From: an uncultured Clostridium sp.
Lineage (GTDB): Bacteria; Bacillota; Clostridia; TANB77; CAG-508
NCBI GenBank assembly: GCA_900553125.1
Contig: USCB01000035.1
Span: forward strand, 1 to 13,961
DNA: 13,961 nucleotides
Direction of reading: 5' to 3'
This document shows, one piece after another, positions 1-6,644 of this stretch. Numbering within the stretch: the first letter of the stretch is position 1; each line of letters begins with the position of its first letter. The notes under the pieces were generated by a model. The model was not told the origin of the DNA. It did not search any database and saw only the letters and a program-made list of their open reading frames with translations. Both the position numbers and the translations under genes were made by a program.

Positions 1-2
1 AA

Positions 3-332
3 GATAGTGTGGTAAGTAGTATGATATGGGGAAGTCAGTATGATGCGATGATGAACTGGATGGCTAAGAATGAAATAGATGTTGAAAGTACAATTTCAGA
101 GTATAATAATACAACTAAAACTGGAGGAAGTAAAAACACAGATGTAATAAATAATATATATGATTTATACGGATGTCATTGCGAATGGACATTAGAGGTC
201 TATGACAACTCTGCTCGAGGCAAACGTGGAGGTTACTATGGATATAGTAGTTCTCCAGTTCGTTGCATCAGCAAATATCCTAATCTTGCTTATTCCGAAG
301 ATTCTTCCCGTGCCACACTTTATATAAAATAA
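3..332 (+). CDS. C-terminal end of a large protein with an FGE/C-type-lectin-like variable tail (5' partial)
   Basis: The frame is open to the left edge of the window, so this is the 3' end of a longer gene and its start is outside. The visible 110 residues contain MIWGSQYDAMMNWM, then NNIYDLYGCHCEWTLE, RGG and SSRATLYIK before the stop. The pattern N-(I/V)-Y-D-L-x-G-x-x-x-E-W-T followed by RGG and a closing SSR is the core signature of the formylglycine-generating-enzyme (sulfatase-modifying factor) fold. In Clostridia this fold is common as a C-terminal display domain of large surface or pilin-like proteins. The usual Asn after YDLxG is replaced by Cys here (GCHC). From about position 168 to 314 the codons are strikingly rich in C- and T-ending triplets (tgc, gtc, ggc, atc, agc, tcc, gcc), unlike every other gene in the window. 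That fits a hypervariable or recombining segment. Catalytic FGE activity is not implied. The fold assignment is fairly secure; the role (ligand or surface display) is inference. Confidence 0.6.
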   Translation, partial: DSVVSSMIWGSQYDAMMNWMAKNEIDVESTISEYNNTTKTGGSKNTDVINNIYDLYGCHCEWTLEVYDNSARGKRGGYYGYSSSPVRCISKYPNLAYSEDSSRATLYIK

Positions 333-412
333 TGATTTAACATATTTAAAAGATAAATTTTAAAATTATAAATAGATTAACAAGTGATTTAAATATAACA
401 TTTAAAATAGAA

Positions 413-437
413 GAGGTTGTCAAGACTGGTGTGTGAA
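413..437. repeat. Probable IS256-family terminal inverted repeat (single surviving end)
   Basis: The segment begins GAGGTTGTCAAGACTGG and runs to 437. It lies about 100 bp downstream of the transposase stop (minus strand), where the right terminus of IS256-family elements is expected, and resembles known termini of the family. No matching inverted copy is in the window, because the opposite end has been lost. Confidence 0.5.
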
Positions 438-461
438 TTTTTTTAATAAATTTTTAGAAAG

Positions 462-494
462 CAGTGTAGTGAACATAATATTACACTGTTTTTT
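462..494. terminator. Rho-independent terminator between the partial gene and the IS remnant
   Basis: CAGTGTA (462-468) pairs with TACACTG (482-488) across a 13-nt loop and is followed by TTTTTT (489-494) on the plus strand. On the minus strand the same stem is followed by a mixed A/T tract rich in T, so it could also end the transposase transcript. Confidence 0.6.
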
Positions 495-537
495 CATATT
501 TAATTGTAAATGTACAATTTTATTGGCATAAAAAATA

Positions 538-735
538 TTACATATTCAAGTGTTTCATGTATCTTTCACCAAATAATTCTATTAATTGCAGCTGAATGGT
601 TTTCCAATTTTGAATAGGCTTTTTCCATTTTTCACTTAATTTCTTTATTCTTAAATATAAAACCTTATAAACAGAACCTTTACTTGGAAATGCACCTTTG
701 CCACGAGTGACTTTTCTTAATTTAGAGGAAGTAGT
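538..735 (-). pseudogene. IS256/Mutator-family transposase, C-terminal 65 residues only
   Basis: Reading the minus strand gives TTSSKLRKVTRGKGAFPS, then KVLYLRIKKLSEKWKKPIQNW, LIELFGERY and a stop at 538-540. This is the typical end of Mutator-class transposases: the (I/L)RKVT-x-x-(K/R)G-x-FPS motif just before the C-terminal helices, then a K(I/L)LYLA-like helix and a KWT/KWK-x-x-(I/Y)-x-NW motif. The DDE catalytic core is absent. Directly upstream, restoring one A at about position 735-737 would join a Val-Glu pair in frame (VETTSSKLRKVT), which matches the conserved Glu of the family, so a one-base loss probably precedes the truncation point. It is non-functional. It has no start codon or promoter. 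Confidence 0.72.
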
Positions 736-739
736 TCAA

Positions 740-1350
740 CCAGATAAAGTTATATTAACATTAAAAAAATTTCATTGATTCCAAATCATATTTTGAATGG
801 GTTGAAAATTCAGATTGGTGAAAAATTTAGTTCTTTATCAAATAATGAAATATTAGCATTGGCATTTGCTAGTCAATATGAAAATGTTACTAACATAAAT
901 TTACAAAATTATGCTGAAATTAATGCTTATGAAAGTAATAAGATATTAAGTAATCTAGTTAATAAAAAGTTATTATTACCAACAGGTTCAGGAAGAGGAA
1001 TGAAATATATTATTAATTATGATGGTAATTATACTGAACAAGTTAGCATGGGTGGTAACGAACTTAGCATGGGTGGTAACGATGATACACAAAATAAAAA
1101 AATTAATGAAATAGTTTCTATAACAACTAAAAAGAAACGATTTAATTCTAATAAGATGTTAGAGTTAATAGTAAATTTATGTACTATAAAACCACTTTCT
1201 GCAAGAGAAATCTCAAATTATTTAAATAGAGATCTTAAATGGATAAAAAGTAAATATATTTCAAAATTAGTAAAAGAAGGAAGAATTAATTTATTATATC
1301 CTGACAATCCAAAAAATCCAAACCAAAAATATTATGTGAAAAATAAGTAA
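740..1350 (+). pseudogene. AlbA_2/RecG-like DNA-binding ATPase family protein, C-terminal fragment (truncated and frameshifted)
   Basis: An open frame from 775 (a TTG codon with no ribosome binding site) to 1350 encodes 191 residues ending in a winged-helix domain: ELIVNLCTIKPLSAREIS, then a NRDLKWIKSKYI recognition helix, KLVKEGRI and NPNQKYYV. This is the C-terminal architecture of ATP-binding proteins with an N-terminal AlbA_2 (Schlafen-like) DNA-binding domain. Just upstream, in another frame, PDKVILTLKK (740-769) matches the end of the family's ATPase-like domain. The two frames would join if the run of seven A residues at 763-769 had eight. The gene is therefore a fragment with a homopolymer frameshift, lacking roughly the first two thirds, and joined to the IS remnant at its left. 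A 21-bp tandem duplication (1043-1061 and 1064-1082) encodes the linker SMGGNE/SMGGND. If translated from TTG, only the winged-helix part would be made. Confidence 0.62.
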
Positions 1351-1378
1351 AAAGCTATTCATAACGAGTAGCTTTTTT
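1349..1378 (+). terminator. Rho-independent terminator after the AlbA-like fragment
   Basis: AAAAAGCTA (1349-1357, overlapping the stop codon) pairs with TAGCTTTTT (1369-1377) around a short loop and runs into six T residues. It marks the natural 3' end of the gene although its 5' part is gone. Confidence 0.75.
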
Positions 1379-1421
1379 AATATATTAAATGCACAAAGCC
1401 CAAAAATAAAAAATAAAAAAA

Positions 1422-1450
1422 TTGACAACGCCCCCCTTTTATAGTAGAAT
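1422..1450 (+). promoter_or_regulatory. Sigma-A promoter of the WG-acpS-tatD operon
   Basis: TTGACA (1422-1427) and TAGAAT (1445-1450) are separated by exactly 17 bp and lie 37 bp before the ATG of the WG-repeat gene. The spacer contains a striking run of six C residues (1431-1436), rare in this AT-rich sequence. Confidence 0.78.
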
Positions 1451-1486
1451 AAAAGCGTAAAAATATAAAAAAAATTGGAGGACAAA

Positions 1487-3001
1487 ATGAGTAGAGGAAG
1501 AAGATATAACAACGAAGCCAAACTAAACTATAAAAAAGTATTTGCAGTAATAATAGCAATCATAGTACTAATAATATCAATAATAGCAATAAGCAAACTA
1601 TTCTCAAGGGCAAAAGAAACAAAAACATTAGAAACACCAGACTACTATGCCATATACAGCGAAAACAAATGGGGAATCCTAGGAACAAACGGGGAAATCG
1701 TAATAAATCCAATGTATCAAGAAATGCCAATAATAGTAGACAATAGTAAAGACATATTTTTATTTACATACGACCTAGACGAACAAAACAACACATACAA
1801 AACAAAAGTAGTAAATAAAAACAATGAAGAAATTCTAACACAATATGACAAAGTTGAGGCGCTAGACAACTATGACAAATCAGGAAATATATGGTATGAA
1901 AAAGAAATTCTAAAAGTTCAAAAAGATGGAAAATACGGTTTAATAGATTTAGACGGAAAAGAAATACTTGCTATAGAATATGACAATATAACAACATTAA
2001 AGGGAATCGAAAATAGTATAATCATAGAAAAAGACGGAAAAAAAGGATTAATAAATAATAAAGGCAGCAAAATAGCAGATACAGAATATTCAAACATTCT
2101 AAGTTATGGAGAAGACTACAAAAATGGTTATATAACAGTAAACCAAGAAAACAAATATGGAATAATAAGTTTTACAGGAGATAAAATACTAGAAAATCAA
2201 TATGAAAATATAGAAAACATATATGGAGAAAAATATTTTGTAATAAAAGAAAATGGAAAACAACAACTAATAGATAAACAAGGAAACAAAATTATAGAAG
2301 ACGGGTTTGATGAAATAAAGCAAATTACAAATTCTGGAGTTATATACACAAATCAAAATAAATATGGTCTAATGGATTACGAAAAAAACAACAAAATTGA
2401 CGCAATATATGACAATCTAAAAGAAATAAATACAGACACATTTGCCGCTACAAAAGACGGAAAAACTGGAATTATAGACAAAGACCAAAATGAAAAAATA
2501 CAATTTAACTATAAAGAGATAAACTATAATAAAAAAGCCGGAATATATATAGCAGATGATGAAAACTACATATCAACAATATTTAACTCAAATTTTGAAA
2601 CAAAAATAACAGGAATAGTATCTGAATTGAACACAGATGAAGGATACATGAAAATAAAACAAAATGATGAATACAAATACTATAATTTTAAATTCGAAGA
2701 AAAAAATATAAAAGAAATATTACCTAAAAACAAATTATATGTAAGTAAAGAAAACAGTAAATATGGATATATAGATAATAAAGGAAATAAAATTATAGAT
2801 AACATATATGACAATGCTACAGAATTAAATAAATATGGATATGCAGGAATAAAAAAAGACGGATTATGGGGAGTAATAGATAGTGAAGGAAAAACTATTT
2901 TAGAACCAACGTATAACTTAGATGAAAATCTAATAATAGATTTTATCGGAAAATGGCACTTAGGACTAGATATAAATATGAATTACTATTGTGATAAATA
3001 A
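1487..3001 (+). CDS. WG-repeat (KWG) protein with N-terminal membrane anchor
   Basis: The start chosen is the ATG at 1487, five bases after GGAGG; a TTG at 1475 is in frame but lies upstream of that site. The 504-residue product begins with a basic stretch (SRGRRYNNEAKLNYKK) followed by a hydrophobic segment at about residues 18-37, so it is anchored in the membrane with most of the chain outside. From about residue 52 to near the C-terminus it consists of repeats of the form K(Y/W)G(I/L)I(D)x-x-G-x-(K/E)I(I)-x-x-x-YD-x-I. Clear examples are NKWGILGTNGEIVI, GKYGLIDLDGKEIL, NKYGIISFTGDKIL, SKYGYIDNKGNKII and GLWGVIDSEGKTIL. These are WG repeats (PF14903 type), which form beta-rich, probably protein-binding scaffolds; no enzymatic residues are evident. 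It is the first gene of the operon and is separated by 12 bp from the next. Binding partner and function are unknown. Confidence 0.85.
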   Translation: MSRGRRYNNEAKLNYKKVFAVIIAIIVLIISIIAISKLFSRAKETKTLETPDYYAIYSENKWGILGTNGEIVINPMYQEMPIIVDNSKDIFLFTYDLDEQNNTYKTKVVNKNNEEILTQYDKVEALDNYDKSGNIWYEKEILKVQKDGKYGLIDLDGKEILAIEYDNITTLKGIENSIIIEKDGKKGLINNKGSKIADTEYSNILSYGEDYKNGYITVNQENKYGIISFTGDKILENQYENIENIYGEKYFVIKENGKQQLIDKQGNKIIEDGFDEIKQITNSGVIYTNQNKYGLMDYEKNNKIDAIYDNLKEINTDTFAATKDGKTGIIDKDQNEKIQFNYKEINYNKKAGIYIADDENYISTIFNSNFETKITGIVSELNTDEGYMKIKQNDEYKYYNFKFEEKNIKEILPKNKLYVSKENSKYGYIDNKGNKIIDNIYDNATELNKYGYAGIKKDGLWGVIDSEGKTILEPTYNLDENLIIDFIGKWHLGLDINMNYYCDK

Positions 3002-3013
3002 AGGAGAAGAAAA

Positions 3014-4261
3014 ATGGAGCTAAAGACAAGATATCAATATACATATTTTTTACATACATTTATAGTAAAAGAAAATAAATATAGTAAATATATATTAAAA
3101 TTATTAAAAGACCAAAGATTTAAACTAAGAATATTTCAAAAAGATAAAGATTTAGAAATTTATACACATTTTTTGCCCAAAATGAGAGATTTCATTTTTG
3201 GAACATTTGACCTAGATGACAGAAATAAACAAATAAAATTCAAAGACTTACCTATTGAAACAAGAGCGGCAGTACTAAGCAAATACCCTAGTGTAACATT
3301 TGAATATGAACTAGAACAAGACATACAGGGAAAAACGGTAGACGAAAATAGTATATTTTTCAAAATACAAAAAATTGGACTAGTATTATTTAATACAGGA
3401 ATATGTTTTTTATATTTAAAAACAAATATAGAAGGAAGTGAAGAATTTTCTGATGTATTGAATTTTAATTATAAATTTAGAGATATAAAGCAAGATTGCA
3501 ATAATCTAAAAAATTATGAAAACATAAAAGTTCAAGCAAATTCATTCGAAAATATACAAGCAATACAAGATTTTATAAATAATATCACAGGACCAAATAT
3601 AGATGCTTTAAAACTAAATTTGGATGTAGAAAGATTTTATACATATTCATATACATGTATAAAACAAGATGCATGGAACATAAATACATCATTTGACAGT
3701 ATAAAAAACGATTTTATGAAATATGTAAATATACTTTCAAATGACAGTAATACAAACTCACTAATGTCAGAAAACTCAAAAGTAATAGGACTTTCTAAAT
3801 ATGCTAAAGTAGGTATTTCAAAACTTGGAATAAATCTTCTTAGTTCAGATTGTGACATAAATAATTACACTGTATTACCATCTGAATATGAAAATCAATA
3901 TTTCTATACATACATATTATCACTATATCTAAAAGTATACTTAAAAAAATTAAACTATGAATTTAAAGAAGGAAAAGAAACCAAAGAGATAGAAATAACA
4001 AGAAAAAAATTTATAGATTTTACAAAAAAATTATGGATACAGGAAATTACATCAGAAGATATGGGAAGCTTATATTATACATATATAAAGGAAGTTTTAG
4101 AGATAGATAAATTATATAATGATGTAAAAAATAAATATAATATTTTATATAGTGAACTTAAAATAGAAAAAAGTGAAAAGATGACAGGATTTATTATATT
4201 AGTTTTATTTGCTACATTAGTATTCAATATAATGAATTTTATAATTAGTTTGAATAGATAG
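3014..4261 (+). CDS. Unrecognised 415-residue protein with a C-terminal transmembrane anchor
   Basis: The ATG at 3014 follows AAGGAG (3001-3006) at normal spacing. I do not recognise the family with confidence. The N-terminal half is a soluble mixed domain (LKTRYQYTYFLHTFIV at the start; KIQKIGLVLFNTGICFLYLKT around residues 120-140, followed by FNYKFRDI). The C-terminal part is helical and charged (FIDFTKKLWIQEITSEDMG, then VLEIDKLYNDVKNKYNILY), and ends in a single hydrophobic segment, about residues 391-412 (GFIILVLFATLVFNIMNFII), plus a short SLNR tail. A long helix feeding a terminal membrane segment recalls CorA-like membrane proteins, but the GxN transport motif and a second transmembrane segment are absent, so a transporter is not supported. 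It sits between the WG-repeat gene and acpS and is co-transcribed with both. Possibly an envelope-associated partner of the WG protein (inference). Confidence 0.7.
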   Translation: MELKTRYQYTYFLHTFIVKENKYSKYILKLLKDQRFKLRIFQKDKDLEIYTHFLPKMRDFIFGTFDLDDRNKQIKFKDLPIETRAAVLSKYPSVTFEYELEQDIQGKTVDENSIFFKIQKIGLVLFNTGICFLYLKTNIEGSEEFSDVLNFNYKFRDIKQDCNNLKNYENIKVQANSFENIQAIQDFINNITGPNIDALKLNLDVERFYTYSYTCIKQDAWNINTSFDSIKNDFMKYVNILSNDSNTNSLMSENSKVIGLSKYAKVGISKLGINLLSSDCDINNYTVLPSEYENQYFYTYILSLYLKVYLKKLNYEFKEGKETKEIEITRKKFIDFTKKLWIQEITSEDMGSLYYTYIKEVLEIDKLYNDVKNKYNILYSELKIEKSEKMTGFIILVLFATLVFNIMNFIISLNR

Positions 4262-4274
4262 AAAGGTAAAAATT

Positions 4275-4649
4275 ATGAGAGTAAAATGTGGAGTAGATAT
4301 AATAGAAATAAAAAGAATACAAGAAAGTATAGAACAATTAGGAGAAACATTTTTAAATAAAATATACACCAAAAAAGAAATTCAATATTGTGAAAGTAAA
4401 GGAAAAACAAAATATGAACACTATGCAGCAAGATTTGCTGTAAAAGAGGCAGCTTTTAAGGCTTTATCAGAAGGAGTAGAAGATAAATATCAAATATCAT
4501 GGAAAGATGTAGAAACTTCCAATGATGAAAATGGTAGACCAGAGGTTGAAATATTATTTTTAAATCCTAAAAATGTTGAAAATGTAGATGTAAGTATATC
4601 TCATTGTAGGGATTATGCAATTGCTAATGTTACAGTATTATTAAAATAA
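4275..4649 (+). CDS. acpS: Holo-[acyl-carrier-protein] synthase
   Basis: AcpS transfers the 4'-phosphopantetheine group of coenzyme A to the conserved serine of acyl carrier protein, activating it for fatty acid synthesis in the cytoplasm. The 124-residue length is normal for bacterial AcpS. The N-terminal motif GVDIIEIKRI (residues 6-15) supplies the metal-binding Asp8. ARFAVKEAAFKAL (52-64) contains the conserved magnesium-ligand Glu58 and the CoA-binding Lys residues. SISHCRDYAIA (107-117) is the conserved C-terminal strand motif. A purine-rich GAAAGG site precedes the ATG. The gene lies 13 bp after its upstream neighbour and 26 bp before tatD, so it is inside the operon. In many Bacillota acpS sits beside other small housekeeping genes; the association with a WG-repeat gene and an anchored protein is less usual. 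Confidence 0.95.
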   Translation: MRVKCGVDIIEIKRIQESIEQLGETFLNKIYTKKEIQYCESKGKTKYEHYAARFAVKEAAFKALSEGVEDKYQISWKDVETSNDENGRPEVEILFLNPKNVENVDVSISHCRDYAIANVTVLLK

Positions 4650-4675
4650 TGCTTTTTATGAAAGGGGCTTAAAAA

Positions 4676-5455
4676 ATGGAATATTTTGAAACACATATAC
4701 ATTTAGATGATGAAAGATTTGATGAAGATAGAGAAGATGTTATATCTAAAATGAAAAATGAAGGAGTAACAGCATGTATAAATATGGGATGTGATGTGCA
4801 AACATCAAAAAAAGCTATAAAAATAGCAAATACACACAAATTTATATATGCAAGCTGTGGAATTCATCCTGAAAATATTCCACAAAAAGAGGAAGAACTG
4901 TGGAAAGACATAGAAGAATTAGAGCAATTAGTACTTCAAAATGAGAAAATTGTAGCAATAGGAGAAATTGGACTTGATTATTATTGGAAACAAGACAATA
5001 AAGAACTTCAAAAAAAGGCTTTTATAAAACAAATTGAATTAGCAAATAAACTAAAATTACCAGTATCAATACATACAAGAGATGCTATAGATGATACAAT
5101 AGAAATTATTAGAAAAAATAAAATTGAAAAATCAGCAGTATTACATTGTTGCCCATTTAATTCAGAACTTGTAAAACAGGGATTGGAGGCTGGATTTTAT
5201 ATTGCATTTGGAGGAACATCAACATTTAAAAGTTCAAAAAATGCCCCTAAAATAGTTCAGATGGTACCAATAGAAAGAATGCTTATAGAAACAGATGCAC
5301 CTTATTTGGCTCCAGAACCTGTTAGAGGAACAAGAAATGACTCAAGTAATTTAAAATATATCGTTCAAAAATTAGCAGAATTTAAGGAGGTAAATCCAGA
5401 AGAAATTGCAAAACATACTTATAAAAATGCTGAAAGACTATTTTTAAATAATTAG
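4676..5455 (+). CDS. tatD: TatD-family metal-dependent hydrolase (DNase)
   Basis: This is a TIM-barrel metal-dependent hydrolase of the TatD/YcfH group, known for 3'-5' exonuclease/DNase activity and D-aminoacyl-tRNA or DNA quality-control roles. The metal-binding set is complete: HIH near the N-terminus (His7 and His9), GEIGLDYYW with Glu97, SIHTRDA with His133, LHCCPF with His157, and ETDAPYLAPEP with Asp207. The length of 259 residues is typical. The usual GKRNEP motif after APEP appears as GTRNDS, a conservative variation. The ribosome binding site AAAGGGG precedes the ATG. The stop codon is 16 bp before the ATG of a small acidic gene, and the hairpin terminator at 5669 closes the unit. 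The family call is secure; the precise substrate in this organism is not known. Confidence 0.93.
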   Translation: MEYFETHIHLDDERFDEDREDVISKMKNEGVTACINMGCDVQTSKKAIKIANTHKFIYASCGIHPENIPQKEEELWKDIEELEQLVLQNEKIVAIGEIGLDYYWKQDNKELQKKAFIKQIELANKLKLPVSIHTRDAIDDTIEIIRKNKIEKSAVLHCCPFNSELVKQGLEAGFYIAFGGTSTFKSSKNAPKIVQMVPIERMLIETDAPYLAPEPVRGTRNDSSNLKYIVQKLAEFKEVNPEEIAKHTYKNAERLFLNN

Positions 5456-5471
5456 ATTGGAGATGATAAAA

Positions 5472-5615
5472 ATGTTGGAAGTAAAAAGAGATGATTTTGA
5501 TGAAAATTTAGATGATATAATGAATAGCATAAATGGAATTTTGAATAAAACAGGAAAAGGTTTTGAAACAAAAGATGATGAAAATGATGAAAAAGAAAAA
5601 AATAAAACAAAATAA
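5472..5615 (+). CDS. Small acidic protein of 47 residues
   Basis: This is a short frame between tatD and the operon terminator. GGAG at 5459-5462 is nine bases before the ATG at 5472, which favours this start; an in-frame ATG at 5463 directly abuts the site and is too close. The product starts MLEVKRDDFDENLDDIMNSI, has one short amphipathic segment (residues 14-28) and ends in a highly charged tail of Lys, Asp and Glu (residues 33-47). There is no membrane segment or signal peptide. Codon use (ATA, AAA, GAT, GAA) matches the neighbouring genes, and the spacing and terminator fit a real last gene of the operon. The family is not recognised. The low-complexity tail makes it hard to exclude a chance frame in A-rich DNA. 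Confidence 0.5.
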   Translation: MLEVKRDDFDENLDDIMNSINGILNKTGKGFETKDDENDEKEKNKTK

Positions 5616-5668
5616 CAATAAAAAATGGAGAAAATGGCGGATAAAAGCCAGAATAACTGAAAATACCA

Positions 5669-5706
5669 ATCAAAAACCTTGCTATCTTTTTAGCAAGGTT
5701 TTTGAT
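5669..5706. terminator. Strong Rho-independent terminator of the WG-acpS-tatD operon
   Basis: A 16-bp perfect stem (5669-5684 with 5691-5706), with core ACCTTGCTA/TAGCAAGGT, surrounds a 6-nt loop. A-rich and T-rich flanks on either side of the core would make it work in both directions. Confidence 0.88.
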
Positions 5707-5757
5707 AAAATGAATAAAAAATAACTATTAATAATAAAGTCTAATAGAGGTGAAAAT

Positions 5758-6516
5758 ATGGATATAATAAAGACCACACTATTAGGCTTATTTTTTGGTA
5801 CATTTGGAACAACACTTGGAGGAATAATAGGATGTTTCTTCAAAAATGTATCAAATAAGTTTTTAAGTTTTATACTATCATTTGCATCAGGTTTAATGAT
5901 GTCAATAATATGTTTCGATTTAATCCCAGAAGCACTAGGAATTGCCAATATAATAATTGTAATAATAGGAATTGTTTTCGGAATAATTGCAATGATACTT
6001 TGTGATTTATTAGTAAGCAGTAAATTTAGTCAAAAAAGAGAACTACAAACAAACAATTTATTAAAAACAGGGATTATAGTAAGTATAGGTTTAGCAATAC
6101 ACAATTTCCCGGAGGGATTGGCAATTGGTTCAGGGTTTGAAGCATCTGTTAAATTAGGAATAGGTTTAGCTATAGCAATTTGCTTGCATGATATACCAGA
6201 AGGAATCTCAATGGCAGTTCCAATGAAAAATGGAGGCATGCCAATTGGAAAAGTAATTTTTTACGTAATATTATCAGGTATTACAACAGGAATTGGAGCA
6301 TTTTTTGGAGCAATAATTGGAAGTATTTCAAAAACAATCATATCAATAAATTTAAGTTTTGCAGCAGGAGCTATGCTTTATATTGTTTCTGGAGAGTTAA
6401 TTCCAGAATCAAATAAACTTTATAAAGGAAGAATAAATGCTGTACGGAAACATGATTGGATTTATTATTGGAATTTTAGCAACAAAAATCTAAAACAAAT
6501 GTTCACAAGGTGTTGA
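5758..6516 (+). CDS. ZIP-family divalent metal transporter, frameshifted near the 3' end
   Basis: This is a ZIP (ZupT/GufA-like) transporter, which imports zinc and related divalent metals through eight membrane helices. An AGAGGTG ribosome binding site precedes the ATG. The hallmark metal-site motifs HNFPEG (residues 115-120, helix 4) and HDIPEG (144-149, helix 5) are intact, as are GTTLGG, FASGLMMSI near helix 2, and GELIPES (212-218). After Val229 the frame changes to an unlikely hydrophilic tail, RKHDWIYYWNFSNKN. If the C at 6445 is removed, the sequence continues GNMIGFIIGILATKI and stops at 6491-6493, which is the normal last helix. A one-base insertion therefore replaces helix 8 with a polar tail of about 23 residues. 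The annotated end is the literal stop; the ancestral end is 6493. The product may be inactive or mistopological, unless the base is an assembly error. A TTGATA/TATTAA pair upstream is only a weak promoter. Confidence 0.88.
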   Translation: MDIIKTTLLGLFFGTFGTTLGGIIGCFFKNVSNKFLSFILSFASGLMMSIICFDLIPEALGIANIIIVIIGIVFGIIAMILCDLLVSSKFSQKRELQTNNLLKTGIIVSIGLAIHNFPEGLAIGSGFEASVKLGIGLAIAICLHDIPEGISMAVPMKNGGMPIGKVIFYVILSGITTGIGAFFGAIIGSISKTIISINLSFAAGAMLYIVSGELIPESNKLYKGRINAVRKHDWIYYWNFSNKNLKQMFTRC

Positions 6517-6541
6517 CAATGTGACATTAAAAATATATAAT
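6513..6541 (+). promoter_or_regulatory. Perfect-consensus sigma-A promoter of pcrA
   Basis: TTGACA (6513-6518) and TATAAT (6536-6541) are both exact consensus hexamers with a 17-bp spacer. Transcription would begin near 6548 and give a leader of about 95 nt before the pcrA ATG. The -35 box overlaps the frameshifted ZIP tail, so it lies beyond the ancestral ZIP stop. Confidence 0.85.
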
Positions 6542-6644
6542 ACAAAAGCGAATTAAATTACCACATTAAGACCGGTTTTTTTAGGTTTAATTTAAAAATG
6601 AAATCAAAAAGAACCAGTCCGAATGGGGCAAAAAGGAGAAAAAG

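Larger units (their letters stand above)
413..741 (-). mobile_element. Truncated IS256/Mutator-family insertion sequence (transposase 3' end plus one IS terminus)
   Basis: The minus strand carries the last part of a Mutator-type transposase (538-735). About 100 bp beyond its stop codon lies a sequence starting GAGGTTGTCAAGACTGG (413-429) and continuing to 437. On the minus strand this reads as a CACACxxxTCTTGACAA-type end, as is usual for IS256-family terminal inverted repeats. A transcription terminator sits between the stop codon and this terminus. The other end of the element and about 80% of the transposase are missing; around 736-742 the sequence passes straight into an unrelated gene fragment. 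This is therefore a decayed, immobile remnant left by a deletion. Transposase homology is well supported; the exact IS boundary is judged by eye. Confidence 0.68.

Noticed and set aside
333..770. Search for a template repeat or reverse transcriptase partner for the FGE-like variable tail
   Set aside because: No sequence resembling 168-332 and no RT motif is present downstream; the stretch is explained by an IS remnant and a terminator.
6555..6600. Attenuator-like hairpin around the seven-T run upstream of pcrA
   Set aside because: The best pairing is interrupted and AT-only apart from three GC pairs; not convincing.
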